Source: Monodelphis domestica
Lineage: Eukaryota; Chordata; Mammalia; Didelphimorphia; Didelphidae
Length of the DNA stretch: 64,000 bases
Reading direction: 5' to 3'
Assembly: GCF_027887165.1 (NCBI RefSeq)
Contig: NC_077234.1
Coordinates: 249,701,658 to 249,765,657 of the forward strand
Part shown: positions 12,852 through 24,944 of the stretch, piece after piece
How positions within the stretch are numbered: position 1 is the first letter of the stretch
How the letters are laid out: each line of letters starts with the position of its first letter
Notes under the pieces: generated by a model
Seen by the model: only the letters and a program-made list of their open reading frames with translations
Told to the model about the DNA's origin: nothing
The model's database searches: none
Translations under genes and position numbers: made by a program

Positions 12852-13739
12852 ATCAAATTTAGACTTCATGTTATAAAAACCTTCCTAACAATTAGGGCTT
12901 TCAAAGAGTGGAAATAAACTGCACTAAGAGGGGACAGTCTTCTCTTTATTGGAAGTCTTCAATGGAGGCTGAAAGGTAACTAAGTTAAAGTGGTAATTAT
13001 GCAACTGAATTTTTAAAAACAATTAAAAGTTTGGTCCACTTTGAACAACATTTAGAAACTATATTACCACAAGAGAAAAATGGAAGTAAATCAAATTTCA
13101 GGACTATACATCTAAAGTCACACATAGAATACCTGTATGTAAATATGAATGGGAAGGGTATGGGTGAGGATGTAGGTGTGCATGATTGTCTAGAAAAAGA
13201 TGGCTCCCTCAACCATTTGACAAGAAAACTGGGATTACTCCAGTGGCTCACAGTCAAGGACAAGATTAGGAGGTAGGTATCCCAGGTCCCTAGCAACAGT
13301 CCCTTCACTAAAACTCTTTACTTTAATAAAATATTCTTCACTTTCAAGAAACACTTAGAAATATTTTAGCTAGAGTACTGTCTTGATCATGATCATGCTG
13401 CCATTTCTGCTTGTGAAATGAATTGTCATGTAATAAGCATGAAGGTTTGGAGTGGATCCTGAGTAGGAAGGTAAGATACAGAAAACCACAATAAAAGAGT
13501 TGGATGCTCCATAAAATACCTTATGACAGAAATAGGCCAGGAGAATTCACTAAGGACATACTCTGAAATACAAAGTGTTCAACAATTCCTAATATAATCT
13601 CTGTAAGAGAGAGGACTGGCAATTGCTTGCAGATCTAGTTGAAGAAGAGATATTCAAGCAATTTATATTCTTAATGAGCCAAGGGCATTCGTCAACAAGA
13701 AAATTGGGAGATACATAAATTAGAACCAGAAGCCTTAGG

Positions 13740-13797
13740 GTAGCTTAGGTGCTTAGGTAGCACAGTGGATAGAGGACAAGGCCTAGAATTTATATCA
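13740..13797 (+). repeat. SINE head abutting the purine microsatellite
   Basis: TTAGGTAGCACAGTGGATAGAG is the 5' head of the CORE SINE. The body is replaced after about 13795 by the purine-rich simple repeat. Confidence 0.5.
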
Positions 13798-14081
13798 ATT
13801 CTACAAAAGAAAGTAAAGGGGGAGGGGAAGGGAGGGAGGGAGAGAGAGAGGGGGGGAGAGGGGAGGGAGGGAGAGGGGGGGAGAGAGAGGGAGAGGAAGA
13901 GGGAGGGATGGATGGGGAAGGGAGAGAGAGGGGGGAGAAGGGAGAGAGGGGGTAGAAAGGGGGGAGACAGAGAGAGAAGGAAAGAAAGAGGGGGAGGGAG
14001 AGAGAGGGCAGAGAGAGAGGGAGGAGAAAGGGGGATAGAGAGGGGGAGACAGAGACAGAGAGGGAGGGAGAGAAAAAGAGG

Positions 14082-14132
<51 letters not shown>

Positions 14133-14276
14133 GGGAGGGGGGAGAAAGGGGGGAGACAGAGAGAGAAGGAAAGAAAGAGGGGGAGGGAGAGAGAGGGCAG
14201 AGAGAGAGGGAGGAGAAAGGGGGAGACAGAGGGGGAGACAGAGACAGACAGAGAGAGGGAGGGAGAGAAAAAGAGG

Positions 14277-14359
<83 letters not shown>
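13798..14359. repeat. large purine (GGGAG/AG)n simple repeat with internal duplication
   Basis: About 560 bp of almost pure purine on the plus strand, ending in a long (AG)n run (about 14280-14359) and containing a G-run near 14123-14136. A composite ~189-bp unit is present twice (from about 13964 and again from about 14153), each carrying GACAGAGAGAGAAGGAAAG and GGGCAGAGAGAGAGGGAGG. The long frames here are translations of this repeat and not genes. Confidence 0.95.
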
Positions 14360-14362
<3 letters not shown>

Positions 14363-14639
14363 TTCCTGTATCAGGAATGGTAGCCCCAGTGTGGGGAAGA
14401 CAAGGACTAAACCCTCAAGTTGAACAGAGAAGTGTCATCAAAGGGTGAGGGAAATAGTATAGTCCCTGAATTAGAATTTATAACCCTGCCTGTGGGTGAA
14501 CCAAGGGCCAGCTAGACCCCTTGAGATAAATAATGGGCAAGACTAAACTGGCATATCAGTATAGAGGGATATCATGGATCTAAATTGGGGATTTTCTCTG
14601 GGAAAGTACCATATCTCAGTGAGAATGGGACCTCTAAGT

Positions 14640-14715
14640 CAGCCAAGTCAAATCAAGTCAATAAGCATTTATTAAACAATATACTATACATATACAATAT
14701 ACTAGGAGCCATACG
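14640..14715 (-). repeat. L2/MIR-type tail fragment
   Basis: CAATAAGCATTTATTAAACA is the reverse of the L2/MIR 3' end. Short and diverged. Confidence 0.4.
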
Positions 14716-14724
14716 AAGGACTAA

Positions 14725-15360
14725 ACCGGTAGCAAGTAACAGGATCAAGATGAAATTGTCAGAACTATTCCTTCTGGTAGAACTGCAAACCAGTCTGGAA
14801 AAGCAATTATAACTACGCCTCTCAAATTAACTAAATTGTGCCTATTGTTTGACCCAGAAATATACCACTAGATGGTTTATGCCACAAAGATATCAAAGAA
14901 GAAAGAAAGGATCCAAATGTATAAAAATAATTATAGTAACTTTTTGTGCTGACAAAGAACTAGATATTAAGGGAGTGACTCATTATGGAATGACTGGGGA
15001 AATTAGAGTATATACATGGAATGGAATACTAATTTACTAAGAACAATGATGAAGGGAATTATTTCAGAGTCCCAAAAATGCTTTGTATGAACTGAACCAG
15101 AGTAAAGTGAGTAGAACAAAGAAAAAACTTTATAAAAACAACAAAGACATTAGGAGGATTTTTCTTTTTAACCTGGAAGATTTAAGAACTCCAAACAATG
15201 AAACGACCACAGGATTTACCATAGAATATGCTTACCTGACTGAGAGGTGACAGATTCAGGGTGCAGATGGAGACATATTTGGGGGGCATAACTAATATGA
15301 GGATTTGTTTTGCTTGACTACCTACATTTGTTAAAGGAATTTTGTTTTTATTCCTTTTTT
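14725..15360 (+). mobile_element. old L1 ORF2/3' fragment
   Basis: It follows the 3' end of a marsupial L1 branch older than the ones at 16, 38 and 57 kb. Landmarks are TATGAACTGAACCAGAGTAA (the 'tgatgcagagtgaagtgag' segment), GTGAGTAGAACAAAG and GGAATTTTGTTTTT near the end. It is heavily mutated, and the short frames here carry no intact domain. Confidence 0.6.
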
Positions 15361-16074
15361 AATGGGGTGGCATAAGGTTAGAGGTAGAGAAAATAGAACT
15401 GGCAGAAAAGATAAGTAGATTGATGGGATGCCTCAGAAGCTTAACTTTGGACTTGCACAGGTCCTGAAGGAAACAGTCTATGCAAAACCATAAGCAAAGC
15501 TCCTTGTAAAACCTAGAGAAATGCTCTGGTATTGATAGGACATGAGGGAAAGTCCCCTTTAGTAGAAGAGTCACTGACTTTGTCCTTTGAGTGAAATTGG
15601 TCTAAAGAGATTAGTTCAGAGAAGAGTTCTGAAGCCAAAGGAAGAAGATGAAGTAGATGAGATTAGACAGGAGCAACTATTTTGCTATACAACCAAAAGA
15701 TAAAAGAGTGTCTAGTTGACATGGACCTGAGATGAACTCTATTAGATTTTGGACAATTTGTAAAAAAAAAAATCCCTTGGTCTGGTGAGCAAGTATAAAG
15801 GAAAACGAGATGACCTGCCTAAGGAAGACTTTGAACTGGATGTCTCAGAGATGACCTGCAAGGGAGATCTACTACAGGTAGGAATTCAAAGGCAGCAGCC
15901 TCCAAAGGACTTGAGTAGCAATGGCATTGGATACACAAATATTCTCCTCAGAAAAATTAAGAGAGAATGAATGAAGACCACAGCCAACACTAGCATAACA
16001 CAACCCTCATGGCAGAACCTTCTGTGACAACTCCGGAAAAGATGGTCGTAGATGACCTGGATCCATTTGTAAGG
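15361..16074. other. unassigned DNA
   Basis: About 0.7 kb with no recognised gene. A weak SINE-like core word (AAGGAAGACTTTGAACTGGA) occurs near 15820 but is too short to assign. Confidence 0.35.
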
Positions 16075-16087
16075 ATGAAGTCTTGTT

Positions 16088-17638
16088 AGTCCCAGATCTC
16101 AAACTATACTATAAAGCAGCGGTCATCAAAACAATTTGGTACTGGCTAAGAGACAGAAAGGAGGATAAGTGGAATAGACTTGGCATAAATGATCTCAGCA
16201 AGACAGTTTATGATAAGCCCAAAGATCCCAGCTTTTGGGACAAAAATCCACTATTTGATAAAAACTGCTGGAAAATTGGAAGACAGTGTGGGAGAGATTA
16301 GGTTTGGATCAACACCTCACACCCTACACCAAGATAAATTAAGAATGGGTGAATGACTTGAACATAAAGAAGGAAACTATAAGTAAATTAGGTGAACACA
16401 GAATAGTATACATGTCAGACCTTTGGGAAGGGAAAGATTTTAAAACCAAGCAAGACTTAGAGTCACAAAATGTAAAATAAATAATTTTTATTACATCAAA
16501 TTAAAAAGCTTTTGTACAAACAAAACCAATGTAACTAAAATCAGAAGGGAAGCAACAAATTGGGAAACAATCTTCATAAAAACCTCTGACAAAGGTTTAA
16601 TTACTCAAATTTATAAAGAGCTAAATCAATTGTACAAAAAAATCAAGCCATTCTCCAATTGATAAATGGGCAAGGGAAATGGATAGGCAGTTTTCAGATA
16701 AAGAAATCAATACTATTAATAAGCACACGAAGAAGTGTTCTAAATCTCTTATAATCAGAGAGATGCAAATCAAAACAACTCTGAGGTATCACCTCAGACC
16801 AGCAGATTGGCTAACATGACAGCAAAGGAAAGTAATGAATGCTGGAGGGGATGTGGCAAAGTGGGGACATTAATTCATTGCTGGTGGAGTTGTGAATTGA
16901 TCCAACATTCTGAAGGGCAATTTGGAACTATGTCCAAAGGGAGCTAAAAGACTGTCTGCCCTTTGATCCAGCCATAGCACTGCTGGGTTTGTACCCCAAA
17001 GAGATAATAAGGAAAAAGACTTGTACAAGAATATTCATAGTTGAGCTCTTTGTGGTGGCCAAAAATTGGAAAATGCGGGGATGCCCATCAATTGGGGAAT
17101 GGCTGAACAAATTGTGGTATCTGTTGGTGATGGAATACTATTGTGCTAAAAGGAATAATAAAGTGGAGGAATTCCATGGAGACTGGAACAACCTCCAGGA
17201 AGTGATGCAGAGTGAGAGGAGCAGAACCAGGAAAACATTGTACACAGAGACTGACACACTGTGGTACAATCGAATGTAACGGACTTCTCCATTAGTGTCA
17301 ATGCATTGTCTCTGAACAATCTGCAGGGATCTAGGAGAAAAAACTACCCACAAGCAGGGGACAAAATGTGGGAGTAAAAACACCGAGGAAAAGCAACTGT
17401 TTGACTACAGGGGTTGAGGGGATATGATTGAGGAGAGACTCTAAACGAACACCCTAATGCAAATACCAACAACATGGAAATGGATTCGAATCAAGGACAC
17501 ATGTGATACCCAGTGGAATCGTGCATCGGCTATGGAAGGGGTGGGGGGGTGGAGAAAAGAAAATGATCTTTGTTTTTAAGGAATAATGTTTGAAAATGAC
17601 CAAATAAAATAATGTTTAAAAGGGAAGAAAAAAAAAGA
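16088..17638 (+). mobile_element. 5'-truncated L1 (ORF2 C-terminus + 3' UTR)
   Basis: Starts inside ORF2 at [20 protein letters not shown]. It runs through the Cys-rich C-terminal end (ECWRGCGKVGTLIHCWWSC, then LGLYPKEIIRKKTCTRIFIV and GMPINWGMAEQIVV frames). It ends after a 3' UTR and an A-rich tail. It is flanked by a 13-bp target duplication with one mismatch: ATGAAGTCTTGTT at 16075-16087 and ATGAAGTTTTGTT at 17639-17651. ORF2 is interrupted by several frameshifts, seen as separate frames at 16083-16301 and 16989-17279. Confidence 0.92.
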
Positions 17639-18539
17639 ATGAAGTTTTGTTGCTGCAGGAGACAATGGCTTCAAGTCCAGCCTCAGGAAAAAGATGGAGG
17701 GCCAGCAAAAGGGGTTCTTCTGAATCCCCTAAACAGGAAGAGTAAGCTCATCTTTCATTTCATACCTGAGAAATGGGTCTATGACTACCATCCTAGGAGG
17801 CAGCTGAGGCTAAGAGAAGGTAAGTGATCTCCAAGGTCACACATTTGAACTCTTGTGTTCTGATTTTAAATCCATCCATCCAATGAGTTGCTGCCTATCC
17901 TTTAGCCATCTATTTGCCTCCAGTATCATACACTTCAGAAGTCTCAAACCACTCACTCAAGGCTCCTATTTTCTGACCAACTTAAAACAATCTGTTCGTT
18001 TTTCTTTGGTTTGTTTGTTTCTTTAAGAAGTTGTGGCTATAGAAGCGACTTCCGGTAGCTCTGGGTGCTATCAACAACTCAGGAACCCAGAATCTCCACA
18101 TCTTCCCCTTGATCTCAAAAAGCCCACCTCTAAGGATCTCTTTTCAGTCATTTATGTCTAGGAAAAGAAATGCAAAGCAGCAAAAGCTGATAAATAAGCC
18201 TGAGATCCCATCGAAGCATCATCTAGATAATACATTATCTTGTTGGCATGGGTAATTGGCTGCCACAGAGAGGGAAATTCCTATCCCCAGCCACAAAATA
18301 TCTAAGGGAAAGGTTCAAAGAATCCCAACGTGTTCACAAGACAGGAGGAGGAAGAGCTTTGATGCAGTGAAGAAGAGAAAAATGAGGAGATGGGAAGGGG
18401 AGGACCATGGCTGGGACACATGGGGAACCAGAATCCTCTGGTTTTATATATATATTTAGCAAGGGTCCTTCCCTCAGTCAAGAACCATGCTCTGCTGTTA
18501 TTGCTGTTAGAAGGAGTTACTACCCCGTCTAGATAATTT
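17639..18539. other. unassigned DNA with a MIR-like scrap
   Basis: No gene is recognised. At about 17795-17890 the words GGCAGCTGAGGCTAAGAGAA and GATCTCCAAGGTCACACATT resemble a reverse MIR core. Confidence 0.4.
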
Positions 18540-18589
18540 GTAGAGTGTGGCTCCACTATATGTTATCTTCTTGGATCGGCTGTGTTCTG

Positions 18590-19280
18590 CGACTGTTAAC
18601 ATAAGATAGCTTCTTGGAGCAGTCTTTAGAATTCCAACTCAGGCAGGAGTTTTAAAAATCTATTTATTACAATAAAAATTTATACTAAGGAAAGGGATAG
18701 GAAAAGGAAATAAGTAAGAAAAAGATATATTAATTCCTAAGCTTATAAATCTATCTTATGTCCCAAAATTTACCCACAAGGGTATTCTTCAGTCTCCAAC
18801 AAGAGCTGAAGTTACTCCATCTACCTCTCTACCTAAATTCTCCCTCCAAACCCCTATCTTTCTTATCCTATACTAAGAATTAACCTTAACACAAAAGAGA
18901 ATAAGTTGAGTTTTTCCTCCTTAGCTATGGGGTTGGAAACAAAGGCTGGCAAGATTTTTCAACCAGCAATCTTCTTCGATGGTATGGTTCGCTAGATGAA
19001 ATTTGTTGAAGCAAAATTACTGAGAAATTCCCAGTCTTAGATGAGTCACTCTTGAAAACTTCCTATCACGACACGATTCAAACCAAGAGTGTCCAAAGAC
19101 CGTTGGGTAATTGCCTCCCAAGGCATTCTAGGAAAGATTTTCTCTCCCATCATTCATCTCTAAGGTTCCATTCAGATGTTAAAGAAACCCAAATCAACTC
19201 TTTTCTAACACATATTATGCATAAATTATATTACTTAACTATTTCCTAATGAATTCTTAATTAATTTCTAATTACCAAAT
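18590..19280 (-). mobile_element. possible ERV LTR (reverse orientation)
   Basis: The left part reads TCTATTTATTACAATAAAAA, which on the minus strand gives a poly(A)-signal-like AATAAA, and the block has LTR-like length. I could not define clean TG...CA ends or a target duplication. It could instead be other ERV-derived sequence. Limits are approximate; no coding part. Confidence 0.35.
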
Positions 19281-19282
19281 AC

Positions 19283-19640
19283 CTTGCTACAACTCTTAGT
19301 TTTCAAAGAGGTCCAATAGCATCACAAGTGACGTCTTGACTTGCTGGTGATTTGGATTTAGTGAGGCACAGAGTTGCACAAAGGCATCAGCTCCACTCTC
19401 TCTTATGCATCCATTGACAAAACAAAAGTCAGGATGCCTGGCGATGACCCAGGATGCAGTGGATGCCTTGGGGTCTTCAATGTATGACCAAGCTCTAAGC
19501 ACTCCACAGAGCCTACTTCAGCTTCCTTCATGACCATTGAATAAAAATGTTTTAATCGGTCCATTCCACTGTGGGAAGTGAGCATCACCCAATTCACAAT
19601 GGGTGTGAGGCCACTTCTAGGCAGATGAGGAACTTGTGAG
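19283..19640 (-). repeat. unassigned retroposon, copy 1
   Basis: Clearly homologous to the sequence split between 38330-38413 and 40298-40780. Shared landmarks in order are TTGCTA, TGACGTCTTGACTTGCT, GGATGCAGTG, AAGCTCTAAGCACTCCACAG, AGCCTGCTTCAGC (as AGCCTACTTCAGC here) and CAATGGGT. Read on the minus strand it runs toward a tail with AAC repeats, as in copy 2, which suggests the 3' end of a LINE/SINE-type element. I cannot name the family with certainty. Confidence 0.7.
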
Positions 19641-20719
19641 AGGGATGAGAAGGGGGTTCCTCCTCAGATTACCCCATTAATACTATTTAATGTTAAATTT
19701 TTGTTTTGTTTTCCTCCCAAACTTCTTAAGAATCAGTGTGAACTCCCTTAGAGCACAATAAATAACATAAAGCAGGTTTCCTCTCTCAAAAGCTACAGGG
19801 GAATTTCAGCCACCAGGTGTCATCAAAAGTCCATATCAGACATGAAGAAACAGCCATGACTATCCCTCTTTAAAGCAATCAGGAACAATATTTCCATAAT
19901 GGAAACAATTTGAACAAAACTCTGCATTACCTTCCTTTATGATTCAAATATTGAAAGTGGAAGAAAAAAGAAAACGAATAGAAAATACTCAGATTTTGCT
20001 CATTTATTACCAATAAAGCCCAAATGCACTTGATGATATAGAAGGAAAAATTATTATATTATAGAATTTTCAGGAATTTGTGTGCTTTTATCTTTTGTTG
20101 GTCAAAATACTCCCAACAACACATATCTATCTACCTACCTACCTACCTACCTATTTATCTATCCATCTCTCTAGCACATACATATAACACCAGAAAAATA
20201 TAAAACATGATTTCTCACACACACATAATTTCTTGAACAAAATTAGTGATTTTTTTGGTAAATAAAATTGTGTCTCTTTGCTGCCTTCTGAAAAAGAGAA
20301 AATTATGTCTTTTTCAAAGAGTCCTCTGTAGTTGGTGCTCACTATTTATACGGCAAACATTTATTTGTTGTTTTTTCCTGGGTTACAGAAACTATAAAAA
20401 TCAGACTGTCAATATATTTAGTTAAAGGTCCTGGCATTTCGCCAACCAGCTGTCTGAACTCCAACAAGGCATCTAAATATCAATAGTATTTGTGTCCTCT
20501 TTATTTCTGAGGTGACTAAAGCAGTCATATTAAATATATTTCAGATTAAATTTCTGTATTTCTCAGAAGAAATGTTAACTACCTTATTCTACAAAAGAAA
20601 GAAAATAATTCTGAGTTGTCCCAATAACAAGATTATGGATCTTGTGGAAGGGAATGCTTATTCCCTTTGATTTTAAGTTAATCAATCAAGAACTTAAAGT
20701 ACCCCTACTTGACACTTAG
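19641..20719. other. unassigned AT-rich DNA with a (CTAC)n repeat
   Basis: No gene is recognised. About 20123-20165 is a tetranucleotide repeat of CTAC/CTAT type. Confidence 0.45.
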
Positions 20720-21300
20720 TAAGTCACAAACAAAGAAAGTTCACACCATAAAAGACCATAAGGGGGGGGGGGGGGGGTTGGGGGAGGGGGGCTCCACCCT
20801 CCCAGGGCAGTGCTAGGCAAATTGAAAGACTATGATTGATTCCTGAGTTGTGAAAAGGAGAGCTGATGGGTGGAGAAAACTGTATATAGGCGGGAACCTG
20901 AGAGAGATTCTCTCTCTGATACTTGGCACATTCTTGTGGGCTCCGGTGAGATTCTTGGTGGTCTTGGCCTCCTGTACCCCAAAGGTTCTCCATGGTTTTT
21001 TTCAGCATCTTTGGCTCTTTGGATTTTGGCTTCCTGGTGTGGCCTTTGGATTCTGGTGAGATTCACATTCGGATTCACATTCTTGGTCTGGAGGCACTAG
21101 GATTAGGAATGAGGGTATTTTTAGCTAGGTGGCATTTTTTCTACTTCCTTCCTATATTTCCCACTTTACTATCTCTACCTTGCTGTAAATAAAGCTACTA
21201 ACAGTCAACTGACTCATAGTTTAACTCTTATAAAAGGCGACCACAAAAATTCTTTTTTTTAACCATTATTACATTTGGCCACCCAATTTTAATTATTACA
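20720..21300 (+). mobile_element. ERV LTR
   Basis: Order of LTR parts: a G-run (20762-20778), a TATA-like TGTATATAGGCGGG (about 20881), and a poly(A) signal TGTAAATAAAGC (about 21183). A U5-like end follows with ATTATTACA at about 21273. TTTGGCCACCCAATTTT comes directly after and resembles a primer-binding site, so the LTR proper may end at 21273. The 5' limit is unclear. No retroviral coding sequence follows. Confidence 0.6.
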
Positions 21301-21823
21301 GTCTTAAGGGACACTGGGAATGGAAAAGAAGATAAAGAGAAGTCTTCAAGGGCCCAGGGAGAAGTTTAGTCTAAGCACCTGAGATGTGACCTGGAAATTA
21401 CTGGGCCTTATTGTTAAACAGGATCTGACAAGAGGGCACCAACGTCTCCTATGTGATTAAACTTGGAACTTCCCTTTTTATTTTTTGTTTGTTTTTATTT
21501 TGAGGCCCTATCATGTAGAATAGCCTTTCCATCATTTTAGCTTCAGCTCCATAAAGTGATAGCATCTATACACAGCTACCAATCTACAAATATCAACCAA
21601 TTTAAAAGGAAAGCAATTTCCTGAGCAATTCTGGCCAAGAGAAAATGATTTTAGATGAAATTCCCAAATAATGCAGGTAAAAAGCATCTGTTGAATTTGG
21701 TGACTTGAATTTTCCAGGGATCTTTCAAACTTATTTTTTAAATCAAAAATCTTAGAGCCTCAGTTGTGGAATCTTGTCTTTAGAGATCATTTAATGCCAA
21801 GTCCCATTCAGCATAATACCCTG

Positions 21824-21856
<33 letters not shown>

Positions 21857-22634
21857 GCTATGGAGAAGTTGAATGTTTAGAAATTAAATTCTGTTGACTA
21901 GAACAGAATCTCTTTTCTTGTTCATAATTATGCAGCTGGCTTCCAATATTATCCTCCAACTGCATTCCAACCTAGCTGTTTTAACATCTTGGCTGTCCAG
22001 GACCTTGAGTGCTCCTTGTTCTCTAGGCTCTCACTAGAACATAGGTGGAACAAGAAGGGAGCTGGACAGAGATCCTGTTTGCCATGCTGGACTGAGTGGG
22101 GACACAGAAGTGTAAGTCATTGGAGTCTGAGGGATTTATTGTTTTTGTAGTCTGTCAAGCTGTGGAATGAGCAGTGGGCTCTTTTGGGTCCCCATCACAC
22201 TGCCCCTTCCTCCTGTAAATGCCCTCATGCTGAAAAACCATCATCTCTATCTTTTGTAGTTTTCAAAACTACAAGCAAAAATGCCTTCAGCATCGAGCTG
22301 CTCAGGTTGCTGCAATGTTTCCCTTATTCTCCAAAATCCTTGCATAAAGGAATTGTGTCTAATACCACCTACCCCCATCTATTTGACCCAACAAAAGGCT
22401 GAATGCAATTTTAGTGACATAGAAGCTGGGGGTTATTAAACTATCTTTGGGAAAAGGAAATGGAATCTAGGGAAGATCACCCACAATGCACAAGCTCTGA
22501 ACATGACTTTATCAGATATTATGAATCTTCTCCGTTTGGATTTAAATGGCTTCATTCAAAAGGGAGAGTTAAAACTGAGGATATATACTGTACCTCTGAC
22601 CTGAACAGAGGAGCACAAATGACTATCATGTTAT
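21301..22634. other. unassigned DNA
   Basis: No gene or clear repeat is recognised. A short (TA)n followed by a T-run lies at about 21824-21856. Confidence 0.4.
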
Positions 22635-22990
22635 AGCTATTTTTTATTTAGATTTTTAATTTTAAGAACAAATATCCATATAAGATTTTTTAACTTATAT
22701 GATCCATATTGTCTCCCTTTCTTCTTCCCGCCCCCCTCCTGAAGCTGATAAGGAATTCAATCTGGGTTATACATGTATTATCACAAAAAAAAATTTTCCA
22801 TATTATTCATTTTTGTAAGTAAACAATCTTATAAAGCCAAAACCCCAAAGCATGTACCCAAATAAACAAGTAATAAATCATATGCTTTCATCTTCATTCT
22901 TATTCCAACAGTTCTTTCTCTGGAGGTGGATAGCATTCTTTTTCACCAGTCCCTCATAATGTCATGGATCATTGTATTGCCATGTTACAG
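22635..22990 (-). mobile_element. L1 3'-UTR fragment
   Basis: Reverse-oriented L1 3' UTR: ATTTTTAATTTTAAG at the A-tail end, GAAGCTGATAAGGAATTC, AACAGTTCTTTCTCTGGAGG and TGGATCATTGTATTGCCATG. The same UTR is seen at 31.9 kb and 38.5 kb. Only the 3' UTR is present, so this is a strongly 5'-truncated copy. Confidence 0.8.
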
Positions 22991-23360
22991 CTATTTTATG
23001 AGACACATTTAAATAAAATAGCTCTACAATCTCTAGAAGGATTTGGCCATGGAATACTGAGTGACAAAATAGCAATACTTAAGATATATCAAGGTAGTCT
23101 TGAAATTTCCCAAGAAGTTACTAATGTCAACAAGGCAATGGACAACCTAGTTCAAGTGTGTTTGGCTAATCATCTATCAATAGAATGTCAATTTTAATGG
23201 GAAGATTTTGGAAACAACAAGCTGGGATCCAATATTTGTATATTTTAACCACCCATGGAGCCTATGCAGAGGCATACTAATTGATAAAGACAAGTAGTGA
23301 CTGAACAGTACAACCTTTGGAATGGATTCATGGAAATTTGAATCTGGAACCTCTGTAGTG

Positions 23361-23400
23361 CCAGAGGAATAGAAGAAGCAGCTGAGGTAGAAGCTCATCA
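23361..23400 (+). repeat. 40-bp direct repeat, left copy
   Basis: A 40-bp sequence beginning CCAGAGGAATAGAAGAAGCA that recurs at 24064-24103 with one mismatch. The two copies bracket the LTR-like block between them. Confidence 0.95.
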
Positions 23401-24063
23401 TGTGGAGGAGAGAAATTATAAGACATGCAGCAAAATAAGAAGCTGGAGATTGATCAGCTGTCAATCAAAGGAAAATTCCATTTGGAATGTGTCTGGGAAA
23501 CAGTTGAAGGCAAAAGCCAATGGTGACTGATTTTCTGGGACTGGGCTGAGGGCTTTTGGCTGATGGTGGTAACTTCGAAGGAAGAAGCTGGGTTTATCTC
23601 TAGAACTTGGGATAATCAGGTTGGAGGTGGCCTGGTTGATTTGAAGGCAGAAGATGAAGGACTATAGCCCATATATCTCTCTCTGACTAACTGTTTCATG
23701 CTAGTGACTGAATTGACATTTCTCTCACTATCCAACCTAAGGCTCTCTGTAGATAATAGGGAAATTCCACCCCTCTTACCTCCATCCTCCATCTTGTCCT
23801 ATTTTCCCCAATAAACTCTTACTTGAGATAAAGAAGAGAAAAGAGTATTTCCTCTGAAACATTATAGCTCACCCTGAGTGACGTAGAAAGAAGTTGAAGA
23901 AGGGGGAAGGGGAAACTGAAGGGAAGAAGAAGGGAGGAAAGAAGATTGGAAGAGGGAGGAAGGGAGGTATAAAAAGGAGGAGGGTAGGCAAAAGAAGATA
24001 ACTACCTGATCCATTAGTTATCATTTATCCATCAAATATACCCCTTCCAATATCATCTATTAC
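23401..24063 (+). mobile_element. ERV LTR-like block, copy A
   Basis: Starts TGTGGAGG directly after the 40-bp repeat. Contains a poly(A) signal CCCCAATAAACTCTTACTTG (about 23809-23828) and a downstream purine-rich stretch. The same sequence occurs in reverse orientation at about 25125-25700, with shared words GTAGATAATAGGGAAAT and AAAAGAGTATTTCCTCTGAA. No coding sequence is attached. Confidence 0.65.
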
Positions 24064-24103
24064 CCAGAGGAATGGAAGAAGCAGCTGAGGTAGAAGCTCA
24101 TCA
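24064..24103 (+). repeat. 40-bp direct repeat, right copy
   Basis: Second copy of the 40-bp sequence (CCAGAGGAATGGAAGAAGCA...), 39 of 40 positions identical to 23361-23400. Confidence 0.95.
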
Positions 24104-24113
24104 ACAAGTCATA

Positions 24114-24284
24114 TGAGGTAACAGCTAAGTGGCTCAGTGGATAGAGAACCAGGTCTAGAGGCAGGAAGTCCTAGGTTCAAATCTGGCCTCAAGACACTTC
24201 CTAACTTAGTGACCCTGGGTAAGTCATTAACTCCCATTGCCTAGTCCTTATTGATTCTAAGATGGGAAGTAAGGGTTTAAAAAA
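24114..24284 (+). repeat. CORE SINE with 9-bp target duplication
   Basis: Head TAACAGCTAAGTGGCTCAGT, B-box-like AGGTTCAAATCTGG, core GTGACCCTGGGTAAGTCATT, A-rich end. AAGTCATAT at about 24106-24114 and again at about 24286-24294 is the target duplication. Confidence 0.85.
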
Positions 24285-24295
24285 AAGTCATATAA

Positions 24296-24935
24296 AAATG
24301 TTCTAAATCATTATTGATTAGAGAAATGCAAATTAAAACAACTCTGAGGGAAGTACTTTATACAGATAAGTTTGGCTAATGGGATAGTAAAAGAAAATGA
24401 TAAATGTTGGAAGGGATATGGGAAAATCTGAACCCTTATCCATTGTTGGTGGGATTGTGAACTGATTGAACCATTCTGGAGAATAATTTGAAACTATCCC
24501 CAAAGGGCTGTAAAACTGTATACCCTTTGATCCAGTATCCCAAATAGATTTTTTTTTAAAGGCAGGGGATTCTATTTGTACAAAAATATTTATAGCAGCT
24601 TTTTTCTCATCAATTGGGGAATGATTGAATAAGTCATAATAGAATACTACTGTGCTATAAGAAATGACAAACAGGATGATTTCAGAAATACCTGGAAAGA
24701 TTCACATGCATTGATGCAGAGTGAAGTAAGCATAACTAGAAGAACACTGTACACAATGACAGCGATATTGTAGGATGATCAACTGTGAAGGATTTTACTA
24801 TTCTCAGCAATACCGTGATCCAAGACAAGTCTGAAGGACTTATGATGAAAAACGTGATCCGCCAATAGAGAAATAACGATGGAATCCAAATGCAGCTGGA
24901 AACATACTGTTTTTTACTTTATGCAAATATGTATT
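24296..24935 (+). mobile_element. old L1 ORF2 3' fragment
   Basis: Follows L1 ORF2 C-terminus landmarks: AGAGAAATGCAAATTAAAAC, TTGGTGGGATTGTGAACTGA (equivalent to HCWWxCEL), ATGCATTGATGCAGAGTGAA and AGAAGAACACTGTACACA. It belongs to an older branch than the 16-kb and 57-kb copies. No intact frame. Confidence 0.75.
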
Positions 24936-24944
24936 ATGTTAAAT

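Noticed and set aside
13692-14448. 223- and 227-codon frames rich in Ser/Leu/Pro or Arg/Glu/Gly
   Set aside because: They are translations of the purine microsatellite on both strands and not genes.
20850-21192. Four overlapping frames of 66-94 codons
   Set aside because: They lie inside an LTR with TATA-like and poly(A) signals. None matches a retroviral or host protein.
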